From positions 1 to 64,000 of the forward strand of contig CAJUKU010000003.1 of NCBI GenBank assembly GCA_910587425.1: a stretch of 64,000 nt of DNA. Direction: 5' to 3'. A program made the position numbers and the translations under genes. The notes beneath the pieces were generated by a model. That model was not told the origin of the DNA. It did not search any database and worked only from the letters and a program-made list of their open reading frames with translations. Position 1 is the stretch's first letter. The number at the start of each line of letters is the position of its first letter. Of this stretch, positions 35,601 to 43,341 are shown piece after piece. Origin of the DNA: an uncultured Muribaculaceae bacterium. GTDB taxonomy: Bacteria > Bacteroidota > Bacteroidia > Bacteroidales > Muribaculaceae.

Positions 35601-38342
35601 CAGTGGACACTCACGGTGCGTAACGCCGATGGAACTCCTGCGCGTGCCGCTGTCATGGTGGATATCTACAATGCCGCTCTCGACGCCATAGCTGCGGCTA
35701 ATCTCCGGTTGCGCCCCCGTACGGGCTACATGCCGTCGCTTTCGCTCATAGCGCCGCGCCTTGGCAATAGGATAACCGAATCGCGGCAGGGCGACTACAA
35801 ATGGTTGCCGACCGGCTCGATCGCTACGCCTGAGTTCAACACCTACGGTATGAATTTCACCGGTGTGGGTCGCCTCTGGATTCGCAGTTACTCGCGCGCT
35901 CTTGCTGTCAGTGAGGATTCGGATGATGGTGGTGTCCTGTATGAACAGGCGGCACCTGCGCCTATGGCTGCAAATGCAAAGATGGCTATGCTCGCCACCG
36001 GAGCCGCCGATGTGACCAGTGTGGAGGAACATGCTGAGGAAGTTGAGGTGACAGAGGAGGAGAGTGGCGCCACTGCCGGTGGAGAGAAACCTGACGGAGG
36101 ATTCAATTTCCGCACGGGTGATCTCACAATCGCTCTGTTTGAACCGATGCTTGTGACAGATTCGCTCGGTCAGCTCACATGCCGGTTCACGGTGCCCGAC
36201 GCCAATGCCACACTGAGCATGAACGCACTTGCCTTCACTGACGATATTCTCACAGCCGCCACCGGCATGGAGGTGATCGCCGCCAAGCGGGTGATCGTCA
36301 CTCCCAACCTGCCGCGTTTCCTGCGCACGGGCGATGTGGCGCGGCTTGCGGCGACGGTGTTCAACAACATCGACACTGCTGCTGAAATCAGCACCGTGAT
36401 AGAGATATTCGATCCTGCGACAGGGAAAGTGACGCAAAGCCGCGAGCTTTCGCAGACTATCGCTGCCCGGGGTTCGCAGATCGCCGACATGACAGTCGAT
36501 GTCCCCGCTGATGCTCCGTTCATGGGCTACCGCGTCAGATCCGCCTCAGCTGACGGAGTGTTCTCCGACGGAGAGCAGCGCCTGATACCGGTATTGCCGT
36601 CAGTAACGCCGGTAATCGAGTCGACACCTTTCTATATCGCGCCCGGTTCGAAGAATTTCACTCTCGACCTGCCGCCAACGGAGGCTGATGACCGTATAAC
36701 CGTGAGCTATTGCGATAATCCCTTGTGGTATGTCGTGACAGCTCTGCCCGGGCTCCGTACGCCCGATTTCAAGATCGCGACATACGCCGCGGCAAGCCTT
36801 TTCTCAACATCGGTGGCGACGCACCTCATGGCTACGCAGCCGGAACTTGCCGAAGCCGTGCGCAAATGGAGCGCGGCAGGTAGTGCCGACAGCACACTCA
36901 CATCTATGCTCAGCCGTAATTCCGACCTGAAGACAATGTTGCTCCAGGCTACACCTTGGATGATGGATGCTGCCTCAGATACGGAGCGTATGCAGCGGCT
37001 TGCGCTTCTGTTCGACCCCGCCGAGGTTGCTAAGGCACGCGATGCGTCGGTGGATATGCTGCGGTCGCTGTCGGTGCCCGACGGTGGATGGAAATGGTGT
37101 GCCGGAAGCAGCGACTGGTCGCAGTGGACCACCGAAAGCACTCTCCTCGGCATCGGTCTTCTGAACAGGCTCGGTATCGCTATTCCTGACGAGGTCAGGG
37201 ATATGGCTTATGCAGCCCTTTCGCGCCTTGAGCGGCAGATGCTCACTGACTATGCCCGCAACAAGGATCTCAGCTGCATGAACTTCGCGCAGATTTGTAA
37301 TCTCTGGAAAGACTTCAAGCCCACGGCAAAAGGTGCCGAGCTTGTGCGCATAGGTGTGCGTCAGGTAGGATCACGGTGGAAGAAAATGCCGCTTGATGTA
37401 AAGCCTGAGGCTGCGATGCTCCTGTTCGGCAATAACCGTAAAGGTGAGGCTGAGAAGGTGCTTGAATCGCTGCGCCAGTATGCCAGCACGTCGCCCGCAC
37501 AGGGGATGTGGTGGAAGTCGGAGGTGCTCAACAACAGTTTCGCCGACATGCTCATCACCGCATCGTCAGCCGCCGAGGCGTTCCATGCTATAGAACCCTC
37601 CGCTCCGGCTACCGATATGATACGCCAGTGGCTCATAATCCAGAAGCAGACGACCGACTGGGGAACAGCCCCGATCGCCTCGCGCGTGGCGGCATCTGTT
37701 CTCGCCACCACGGATAAATGGATCTCGAAGGCGGGCGACGTAAGGATAAGCCTGGACGGCAAGGAGATTGCCGGCAGCACAGCGTCGGCTGACAACTATA
37801 CAGGAGAGCTACGTGCCGATCTGTCAGGATTGACCGGTACGCCACGTCTGACCGTCAGCCGTTCGTCAGCCACCCCCGCTTGGGGCTCGGTGACACGCAG
37901 GGCGGTGCGTCCGATGTCGGAAGTCGAGGCTGCGGGTTGCGACGCAGTGAGCATCACAAAGCGGATCTACCGCAGCGAGGGCACCGGTTGGGTAGCCGCC
38001 GATACGCTTGCCGCAGGTGACCGCGTGCGCGTGGAGTTGACTATTAAGGCGACACGTACGATAGACTATGTGGCGATAACCGACGACCGCGCCGCTTGCC
38101 TTGAGCCGGTGGAGCAGACACCCGGTTATGTGTTCGCCGAAGGTATAGCTTTCTACCGCGAGAACCGCGATGCAGCCACCAACCTGTTTATCGACCGTAT
38201 GCCCGCCGGCACCTACCGGATAAGCTACGACATGTGGGTCAACAATGCCGGGCGTTTCACCTCCGGTATCGCCACCCTGCAGAGCCAGTATGCGCCGGAG
38301 ATGACAGCCCATTCCGGAGCTTCGCCGCTGACAGTGCGATGA
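32652..38342 (+). CDS. Alpha-2-macroglobulin family protein
   Basis: A 1896-residue exported protein with a signal peptide (about 1-27). After an N-terminal helical region (about 30-340) come macroglobulin-type beta-domains (TSGAPVEGVTISN, LAVYHPGDSVRFMAVAYGYE). The A2M core is near 1160-1250 (TGDLTIALFEPMLVTDSLGQL), and an alpha/alpha-toroid follows at about 1360-1680 (PDGGWKWCAGSSDWSQWTTE). I do not find the CxEQ thioester motif, so it is of the thioester-less type. Bacterial A2Ms trap or block proteases and protect the envelope. Length is typical of the long Bacteroidetes forms. No penicillin-binding protein 1C gene, the usual partner in proteobacteria, is adjacent. An acidic low-complexity segment (about 1115-1140, EEHAEEVEVTEEE) lies before the core. 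Confidence 0.92.
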   Translation: MNTATRKASRHLLALLLVFITLNQAFAVKKDPSTPDFAYPLTVAKDARARLDKALAGSDTDAAIRALIDLSLAESAIDPASLQEMIALTDSLADDAPTAASRSLLLLLEAQQLTDAYNSNRWTYDQRTVSPEPRPADITEWSGDQYRSRIDSLCLEAFPVGNPQTLAALRAAQLKQYAGLITTGDDTFIYYPHLADFIALRVVGMLTNTLPAGGIPVDMLTPAAENPDVARKLAGSRQEISRILGIYDAWLNSNPRGSRPWVTAELSRLAFLRSRVYSQLYEEANLRYATLVKDLYMEFRNTPSAPDILVVFATLSDNEELMSRHELRQAIKTVITSYPEAVAVNQLKNILGEMELRKIEFDMPDVVTPGEPFDIRLHADNCDAVTLSLYRVTTPAIDDSYYRLKNGMPTKPLSTVSARFTADGTPFSADTTLTLTIDEPGTYILVPTDPVLQRQGTQSCRVIRATHLALGLSELTKREAITVDRTSGAPVEGVTISNLIEENRKQSLKKIGQTDAEGFFTLPKDTRGQLLASKGIDRFAPMINAYARYRGDAKGSVVEAVTDLAVYHPGDSVRFMAVAYGYERDRRQALTGMKLSATLHDANREVVDSLDAMTDEFGRISGSFTIPTGRLTGYYSIRFDGAAKGRAGFTVSDYKLPTFRVETPVAVRDFPEKGDITIRGKAVTYAGLPVADATVTMQLSSMSPMRGWWGWWGNPGDPFYSASGKTDAEGGYEITIDSATIAVAPYPQGIFSANVTVSSTAAESHDTSCRFINGKPFTIMASPATDINVAEPVDFNVRVAGPDGNDTTATVGYQLIAADGKTVADGSISTGSEKLDLKKVPSGIYTLRLSMADADSVSIENIALYRPSDKMPPRESLIWMPVKRYDTPTEILYGTTAKVTNLLVTVTDADSMISRRWLTLKPGMHRFKPEFPAGCAQLTVTMLTTSGGRSETVEVKMQNPAARRAITIGASTFRDKLIPGSGEQWTLTVRNADGTPARAAVMVDIYNAALDAIAAANLRLRPRTGYMPSLSLIAPRLGNRITESRQGDYKWLPTGSIATPEFNTYGMNFTGVGRLWIRSYSRALAVSEDSDDGGVLYEQAAPAPMAANAKMAMLATGAADVTSVEEHAEEVEVTEEESGATAGGEKPDGGFNFRTGDLTIALFEPMLVTDSLGQLTCRFTVPDANATLSMNALAFTDDILTAATGMEVIAAKRVIVTPNLPRFLRTGDVARLAATVFNNIDTAAEISTVIEIFDPATGKVTQSRELSQTIAARGSQIADMTVDVPADAPFMGYRVRSASADGVFSDGEQRLIPVLPSVTPVIESTPFYIAPGSKNFTLDLPPTEADDRITVSYCDNPLWYVVTALPGLRTPDFKIATYAAASLFSTSVATHLMATQPELAEAVRKWSAAGSADSTLTSMLSRNSDLKTMLLQATPWMMDAASDTERMQRLALLFDPAEVAKARDASVDMLRSLSVPDGGWKWCAGSSDWSQWTTESTLLGIGLLNRLGIAIPDEVRDMAYAALSRLERQMLTDYARNKDLSCMNFAQICNLWKDFKPTAKGAELVRIGVRQVGSRWKKMPLDVKPEAAMLLFGNNRKGEAEKVLESLRQYASTSPAQGMWWKSEVLNNSFADMLITASSAAEAFHAIEPSAPATDMIRQWLIIQKQTTDWGTAPIASRVAASVLATTDKWISKAGDVRISLDGKEIAGSTASADNYTGELRADLSGLTGTPRLTVSRSSATPAWGSVTRRAVRPMSEVEAAGCDAVSITKRIYRSEGTGWVAADTLAAGDRVRVELTIKATRTIDYVAITDDRAACLEPVEQTPGYVFAEGIAFYRENRDAATNLFIDRMPAGTYRISYDMWVNNAGRFTSGIATLQSQYAPEMTAHSGASPLTVR

Positions 38343-38435
38343 TTGATGTGCGCAATGTTAAAATTAAGAAATCAGGTGTCCGATTCCGTTTCTGCGTTGT
38401 TATAGAATTACAACAACGTTAAAAACCCAACTATT

Positions 38436-38609
38436 ATGAAATTCTTAATCGGACTCGCCGTTATCCTTGCAGTCATAGGAGTCGGCTTCTTGGTAGCCAC
38501 ATTGTTCACCACCGGCGGTAGCCTTGTTTACCTCTCGATCGGAGCAGGTCTGGCACTCGTAGCTTTCATCATCGTACTTGTAGCTTACGTAAACAAATCA
38601 GTGAAATAA
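38436..38609 (+). CDS. 57-residue two-pass membrane protein
   Basis: A short gene starting MKFLIGLAVILAVIGVGFLV. It encodes two hydrophobic helices (about 3-23 and 32-51) joined by TTGGSLVY, with a basic C-terminus (NKSVK). Codon use looks like that of real genes here (frequent GCC, ATC, GTA), and the upstream region is AT rich. It is followed by a GC-rich hairpin. No family is recognised; small membrane modulators of transporters look like this, but that is only inference. Confidence 0.65.
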   Translation: MKFLIGLAVILAVIGVGFLVATLFTTGGSLVYLSIGAGLALVAFIIVLVAYVNKSVK

Positions 38610-38654
38610 ACCGGCGGGGAGATTCCCCGCACCGGCAGATCATTTAAAAGAGAC

Positions 38655-38704
38655 ACGGAGACTGCGGCAGCAGGCGCACACCAGACGCCCCGCCGCAGTC
38701 TCCG
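38655..38704 (+). other. Long GC-rich hairpin between the small membrane protein gene and galK
   Basis: CGGAGACTGCGG pairs with CCGCAGTCTCCG across a loop of about 25 bases. There is no T run immediately behind it, so it is a weak terminator candidate. A second short stem, CGGGGA/TCCCCG, lies just upstream near 38613-38630. Confidence 0.5.
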
Positions 38705-38729
38705 CTCTGCATTCATTTTGGGGTGAATC

Positions 38730-38761
38730 TTTGCAAACATCATGGAGAATATATATATTTG
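38730..38761 (+). promoter_or_regulatory. Promoter of galK
   Basis: TTTG at 38730-38733, a 20-base spacer, TATATTTG at 38754-38761. The ATG at 38790 follows at a suitable distance. Confidence 0.8.
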
Positions 38762-38789
38762 CACTCAAATTCATACATTCACTAATCTC

Positions 38790-39926
38790 ATGAAAAATAA
38801 AGTAAGCAAGGAATTCGAAAAGCAATTCGGCACCACCGGAACGCTCTACACAGCACCGGGCCGTTTCAACCTCATAGGCGAACACACAGACTACAACGGT
38901 GGATTCGTATTCCCCGGCGCAATCGACAAAGGTATCTATGCCATGATCCGTCCGAACGGAACAGACAAGGTGAAAGTCGTGTCGCTCGACCTCAATGATT
39001 CCGCAGAATTCGGACTCAATGAATCAGATGCTCCGGAGCAGTCATGGGCACGCTACATCTTCGGCGTGTGCCGCGAGACCCTCAAACGCGGTGGTAAGGT
39101 GGAAGGCTTTGATGCCGTTTTCGCCGGCAACGTGCCTCTCGGCGCAGGTCTTTCGTCAAGCGCCGCTCTCGAGAGCTGCTTCGCCAACGCAATCAACGAT
39201 CTCTTCAACGACAACACCATAGATAAATTCGAACTCGCCCGCATCGGTCAGAGCACCGAGCACAACTACTGCGGCGTGAACTGCGGCATCATGGACCAGT
39301 TTGCAAGCGTGTTCGGACGCAAGGATCACCTGATGCGTCTCGACTGCCGCTCGATGGAGTTCGAGTATTTCCCCTTCAAGCCTGAGGGACACAAGCTTGT
39401 ACTTGTCGACTCACGCGTGAAGCATGAACTCGCCGACTCCCCCTACAACAAGCGCCGCGCATCCTGCGAGCGCGTGGCTAAGCGCCTCGGCATAGAGACC
39501 CTCCGCGACGCCGACATGGCTATGCTCGACGCCGTGAAGACCGATATCACCGCCGAGGATTACTTCCGCGCCAAGTTTGTCATCGAGGAGAAGGATCGTG
39601 TGCTTGCCGTGTGCGACGCCCTCAATCGTGGCGATTATGAGACCGTGGGTCGCTGCATGTACGAGACCCACGACGGTCTGTCGAAGGATTACGAGGTGAG
39701 CTGCGAGGAACTTGACTTCCTCAACGACGTGGCTCGCGAATGCGGAGTGACCGGCTCGCGCATCATGGGCGGCGGCTTCGGCGGTTGCACCGTGAACCTT
39801 GTCAAGGATGAACTTTATGACAACTTTATCGAGACAGTGACACGCAAGTTCAACGAACGTTACGGTCACAAGCCGGAAATCTACCCGGTGATCGTCAGCG
39901 ACGGTGCACGTCGTCTCGAAGACTGA
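38790..39926 (+). CDS. galK: Galactokinase
   Basis: A 378-residue GHMP kinase that phosphorylates galactose at C1, the entry step of the Leloir pathway. The galactokinase signature PGRFNLIGEHTDYNGG, the GHMP ATP-binding loop PLGAGLSSSAALE and the C-terminal GGGFGGCTVNLV motif are present. The start at 38790 lies downstream of the promoter; an in-frame ATG at 38742 lies inside it. Here galK has its own promoter and terminator; no other gal gene is next to it. Confidence 0.97.
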   Translation: MKNKVSKEFEKQFGTTGTLYTAPGRFNLIGEHTDYNGGFVFPGAIDKGIYAMIRPNGTDKVKVVSLDLNDSAEFGLNESDAPEQSWARYIFGVCRETLKRGGKVEGFDAVFAGNVPLGAGLSSSAALESCFANAINDLFNDNTIDKFELARIGQSTEHNYCGVNCGIMDQFASVFGRKDHLMRLDCRSMEFEYFPFKPEGHKLVLVDSRVKHELADSPYNKRRASCERVAKRLGIETLRDADMAMLDAVKTDITAEDYFRAKFVIEEKDRVLAVCDALNRGDYETVGRCMYETHDGLSKDYEVSCEELDFLNDVARECGVTGSRIMGGGFGGCTVNLVKDELYDNFIETVTRKFNERYGHKPEIYPVIVSDGARRLED

Positions 39927-39952
39927 ACCTGATATATAGATATAACCTGACT

Positions 39953-39995
39953 GAAAAGCGGTGCGCCGGCGTAGGCGCGCCGCTTTTCATTTTTT
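39953..39995 (+). terminator. Terminator of galK
   Basis: The stem GAAAAGCGG (39953-39961) pairs with CCGCTTTTC (39980-39988), followed by A and six T. Confidence 0.88.
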
Positions 39996-40038
39996 GCTGT
40001 TAATGGAGTGATAACAATGTATAATAATGCCACAAATA

Positions 40039-40070
40039 TTTGTATTTTCATAAGCAAAACATTAAATTTG
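40039..40070 (+). promoter_or_regulatory. Promoter of argR and the ArgC-like gene
   Basis: TTTG at 40039-40042, a 20-base spacer, TAAATTTG at 40063-40070. The region around it is AT rich, as ArgR operators are, but I could not define a convincing ARG box by eye. Confidence 0.75.
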
Positions 40071-40093
40071 CCCACAAAATAAATATCTTGAGC

Positions 40094-40627
40094 ATGAATA
40101 AACGACAGTCAAGACTCACCACAATAGCCGACATTCTCCTCAATAACATTGTCGGTAGCCAGGATGAACTACTCGATCTGCTGCGCAAGGAGGGATGCAA
40201 TGTAACCCAGGCGACCCTCTCGCGTGACCTTAAGACGCTCCGCACCTCAAAAGTAGCCACTGAGATGGGGGGCTACCGTTATGTGGTAGGCAGCGGACTC
40301 CCCACACCGAAGGAGGTGGAGCGCGGGACGGTCGACCGTGTCAGCCGTGCCGCTATCGAGGATGTGATCATGAGCGGACAGCTTGTAGTGGTCAAGACCC
40401 GCAACGGATATGCCGGCGGTGTGGCGTATGATATCGATGAGATCGTATCGCCCTACATACTCGGCACAATAGCCGGAGCCGACACCGTGTTTGTGGCTAT
40501 AGCCGCTGATGCGCCGGCTGAACGTGTCATTGAGACACTCGCCGGAATAATACCGCCCGATCTGGTGGCGCGCATGCTCTCCCGGCGTGAAGCAGAAAAT
40601 CAACAAATACCGACAACTGAACCATGA
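40094..40627 (+). CDS. argR: Arginine repressor
   Basis: A 177-residue ArgR/AhrC family regulator. The N-terminal winged helix (RLTTIADILLNNIVGSQDELLDLLRKEG, TQATLSRDLKTL) binds operators. The C-terminal domain that binds arginine and forms hexamers is recognisable (TRNGYAGGVAYDID, then ILGTIAGADTVFVA with the aspartate contact). The ATG at 40094 was chosen because it follows the promoter and begins the domain. It overlaps the ArgC-like gene by 4 bases, so the two are coupled. It should control arginine genes, possibly including its own operon. Confidence 0.95.
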   Translation: MNKRQSRLTTIADILLNNIVGSQDELLDLLRKEGCNVTQATLSRDLKTLRTSKVATEMGGYRYVVGSGLPTPKEVERGTVDRVSRAAIEDVIMSGQLVVVKTRNGYAGGVAYDIDEIVSPYILGTIAGADTVFVAIAADAPAERVIETLAGIIPPDLVARMLSRREAENQQIPTTEP

Positions 40628-41574
40628 TACGCGTAGGAATAACCGGCGGTGAGACTCCGACCGCAGGAAATTTGATAAGGATACTCATAAACCACCCTGA
40701 TGTGGAGCTTGCGTGGGTGGAATCACCCTCTGAGGAGGGTGCGCTGCTCTTCCAGCGACATAAGGGGCTTGCCGGAGAGACATACATGCAGTTCTGCGGC
40801 CGTGGCAACCTCGAGGATATCGACCTGCTGTTCCTGTGCAACAACATCGATGGCGACTCAGAGCGTTATCTTGCATCACATGTCATACCCGAGGGGGTCA
40901 AGATAATTGATCTGTCGCCCGATTTCCGCATAAATCCCTCGGAATCCACTCCCGAGAATGCCCCGGTATGGGTCTATGCGCTTCCGGAGCTGAACCGTAA
41001 GCCGCTCGTGCGCGGTGCCATGCGTGCCGCGATTCCCGGCTCTCTCGCCTCGGTCATGCTGCTCTCGCTGCTCCCTATGGCTAAGAATCTACTGCTGAAC
41101 TCGGAGATTCATGTCAGCTGCGTCACTCCGCATGGCGAGGATGCCGAGGGTGAGGCTACCGTACTGCTCGAGCATGAGGAGATAGAGGAAACTGCCGCAG
41201 CGCTGCGCACGCTTCAGCAGAGCTTCAATGCCCCGATACGCCTGACTGCCACTGCCGGCGGCTGGAACCGTGGAATTTCGGCAACCATATATTTCAATAC
41301 CCCCATAGCGGAGGATGAGATAAAGGATATATACGACACCTTCTATGAGGATCATGGATTCACATTCCTGTCGGAATCGTTCCCGGGTCTGGATGAGGTG
41401 CGTGGCACAAACAAGTGCATGATCCATATCGAGAAATCGGGCGATCAGCTTGTAATCTCCACCGTTGTCGACGACACCCTCAAGGGGGGCGCTGCCGGAG
41501 CGGTGCATGTTATGAATCTCCTTTACGGCTTGCAGGAGCGTGTGGGGCTTATGCTCACAGCCGCCGGAGTATAA
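40624..41574 (+). CDS. argC: N-acetyl-gamma-glutamyl-phosphate reductase homologue lacking the catalytic cysteine
   Basis: A 316-residue protein of the ArgC/semialdehyde dehydrogenase family. The N-terminal Rossmann start (MIRVGITGG) and IIDLSPDFRI, LPELNR and GTNKCMIH match ArgC throughout, and length is normal. However, the active-site motif, normally NPGCxxT, reads IPGSLAS, with Ser at residue 140 (codon 41041-41043) in place of the thiol nucleophile. The following STGAG-type segment is also replaced, by TPHGEDAEGEA. The usual phospho-acyl reduction via a cysteine thioester should not work. It may be a regulatory paralogue, a moonlighting enzyme or a different acyl reductase. It is co-transcribed with argR. 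A sequencing error is unlikely because the surrounding segment has diverged too. Confidence 0.8.
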   Translation: MIRVGITGGETPTAGNLIRILINHPDVELAWVESPSEEGALLFQRHKGLAGETYMQFCGRGNLEDIDLLFLCNNIDGDSERYLASHVIPEGVKIIDLSPDFRINPSESTPENAPVWVYALPELNRKPLVRGAMRAAIPGSLASVMLLSLLPMAKNLLLNSEIHVSCVTPHGEDAEGEATVLLEHEEIEETAAALRTLQQSFNAPIRLTATAGGWNRGISATIYFNTPIAEDEIKDIYDTFYEDHGFTFLSESFPGLDEVRGTNKCMIHIEKSGDQLVISTVVDDTLKGGAAGAVHVMNLLYGLQERVGLMLTAAGV

Positions 41575-41584
41575 AAGGCAAATC

Positions 41585-42163
41585 GTGAAGCGACATAACG
41601 ATATCGAAGAGCAGCGATTGATAGAAAGATTCAAACTTGGCGACTATAAGGCATTCACCCTCATATACAACCGGTACGCCAAGTCTCTGTTCAGCTACAG
41701 CCTGCAATACACCAAAAGAGTAGAAGACGCCGAAGAAATCGTTCAGGACGTGTTTGTGAGGCTTTGGCGCCAAAGAGAGAGGGTAAGGCAAGAAGACACC
41801 TTACGCTCACTATTATTCATAATGGCAAAGAATATGCTGATCAATGCCTATCGCATAAGAGTCAATCAACCCTCTTACGAGGACTATCTCAATTATGTCG
41901 ACAAACTCACGACAGAAGATACCCGGAACCGCGTTGATTATTCCGACTTCCTAAAATCATTCCACAAAGTGCTCCGCACACTGCCCCCGACCCAGCGGAA
42001 AGCCATCATGCTCTCCCGTATTCAACAGCTAAGCATTAAGGAAATCGCCGAGCACTTGTCGCTAAGCGAACAGACCATAAAGAACCAACTGTCATTAGGT
42101 TTGAAAAAACTGAGAACGGAACTCGACAAACTGATATGGGGCATAATCCTATTTTTAAATTAA
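41585..42163 (+). CDS. ECF sigma factor, FecI/SusC-locus type
   Basis: A 192-residue sigma factor. Region 2 is LIYNRYAKSLFSYSLQYTKRVEDAEEIVQDVFVRLW, and region 4 is LPPTQRKAIMLSRIQQLSIKEIAEHLSLSEQTIKNQLSLGLKKLR. No ATG lies close to the N-terminal domain edge, and an upstream ATG would lie inside the preceding gene. The GTG at 41585 (VKRHNDIEEQ) is the best start. Together with the FecR gene downstream and the STN domain of the SusC protein, it makes a trans-envelope relay that switches on the uptake locus when its substrate is bound. Confidence 0.9.
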   Translation: MKRHNDIEEQRLIERFKLGDYKAFTLIYNRYAKSLFSYSLQYTKRVEDAEEIVQDVFVRLWRQRERVRQEDTLRSLLFIMAKNMLINAYRIRVNQPSYEDYLNYVDKLTTEDTRNRVDYSDFLKSFHKVLRTLPPTQRKAIMLSRIQQLSIKEIAEHLSLSEQTIKNQLSLGLKKLRTELDKLIWGIILFLN

Positions 42164-42232
42164 CTCCATATATATCCGATAGGAAACTGATTAAAACGTG
42201 TGTCTTAAAAATTAAGAGGGAGCTATTTGTTT

Positions 42233-43192
42233 ATGGAAGACTTGGAGCGCAAATACAGGGAAAACTCACTGACCCCGGCAGAATTGCTTGAACTCAGGGA
42301 AAAAATCAACTCATCCGGCGATGGAGAACTGGAGCGGCGGATGCTCGACGTATGGATCGAGACCGATGGGAAAGATGTTGAATCCAAGCAGATTAGGCGC
42401 ATAAAGAGGCGCATTGACATTGCCAACCGGAAACGCGTAAATCTATTGCTATACTACGCCGGAATAGCCGCCGGGATCCTCCTGCCTATACTGATAGCAT
42501 CGACCCTATATCTATATCAAGAAAACAATAGAATCTACGACCATAGCATAACCATATCCACCGGAAAAGGCGAGCGCGTGGGGATCACCCTCCCTGACGG
42601 CAGCAAGGTAACGCTCAATTCAATGTCGGAATTATGTTACAGCGTAGCGGAATATAACAAAGATGCCCGGCATATCGACTTCTCGGGCGAAGGCTACTTT
42701 GATGTGCGGCACTCTCCGGAGGCTCCGTTCGTGATAAACAGCCGCAATCTTAAAATCGAAGTGCTGGGCACAACTTTCAACCTGCTAGCCCGAACCGAGG
42801 GCGAAACTTCTGAACTTTCGCTTGAAAAAGGGCGCGTGCTTCTCGTGTCGCTTCAAAGAGGCGACAGCGTGGTGCTGAATGCCAACCAGAAGGCGATACT
42901 TGACCAAAACACAGGAAACATAACTGTCATAACCTCAAACACAATCGATATGGCATCCGGCTGGACCCGGGGAGAGCTCATCTACAGAAACACAAAACTG
43001 AGCGAGGTGATCCGCGATATCGAGGACAACTATAACATATCCATAAAAATCAACGATGAGGAGTGTCTTGAAAACACTTTCACAGGCACGCTGTCAACAC
43101 ACGATCTTAACGAGGCGTTAGAGATAATCGAATTGTCATACAACCTCAAGGCTCGCATCGACCATAAAAACGTATTGCTGGTGAGGCAATGA
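42233..43192 (+). CDS. FecR-type anti-sigma factor
   Basis: A 319-residue inner membrane anti-sigma factor. It has a cytoplasmic N-terminal domain (about 1-70), one membrane segment (about 72-95), then a periplasmic FecR domain (STGKGERVGITLPDGSKVTLNS, FEVRHSPEAPF-like FDVRHSPEAPFVI). The C-terminal DUF4974-type segment is GELIYRNTKLSEVIRDIEDNY. I chose the ATG at 42233 rather than a TTG six bases upstream. It receives the signal from the STN domain of the downstream SusC. Confidence 0.92.
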   Translation: MEDLERKYRENSLTPAELLELREKINSSGDGELERRMLDVWIETDGKDVESKQIRRIKRRIDIANRKRVNLLLYYAGIAAGILLPILIASTLYLYQENNRIYDHSITISTGKGERVGITLPDGSKVTLNSMSELCYSVAEYNKDARHIDFSGEGYFDVRHSPEAPFVINSRNLKIEVLGTTFNLLARTEGETSELSLEKGRVLLVSLQRGDSVVLNANQKAILDQNTGNITVITSNTIDMASGWTRGELIYRNTKLSEVIRDIEDNYNISIKINDEECLENTFTGTLSTHDLNEALEIIELSYNLKARIDHKNVLLVRQ

Positions 43193-43204
43193 CACACCAT
43201 GGCT

Positions 43205-43238
43205 TCATTTCACCTCAGGTATCATTTCACCTCAGGTA
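43205..43238. repeat. Perfect 17-bp tandem duplication upstream of SusC
   Basis: The 17-base unit TCATTTCACCTCAGGTA occurs twice head to tail with no mismatch. It holds a CCTCAGG palindromic core. It lies just past the FecR stop codon and about 100 bases upstream of the SusC ATG, where an operator or activator site could sit. Confidence 0.85.
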
Positions 43239-43250
43239 TTGCGAACGACT

Positions 43251-43264
43251 ATGTTTTAAAACAT
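43251..43264. promoter_or_regulatory. Perfect 14-bp palindrome upstream of SusC
   Basis: ATGTTTTAAAACAT is fully self-complementary and AT rich. It could be a regulator half-site pair or chance in an AT-rich gap. The ECF promoter for SusC is presumably between here and 43341. Confidence 0.4.
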
Positions 43265-43341
43265 AATTTTTATGAGGTACTGTTGAACTGTTTTAAATGT
43301 CTTTACTTACAAATAACTTATCATTATTCAAAGTTAATTGT

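Noticed and set aside
40021..40093. ArgR operator (ARG box) upstream of argR.
   Set aside because: The AT-rich region has partial half-sites only. No pair of boxes with the expected spacing could be defined by eye.
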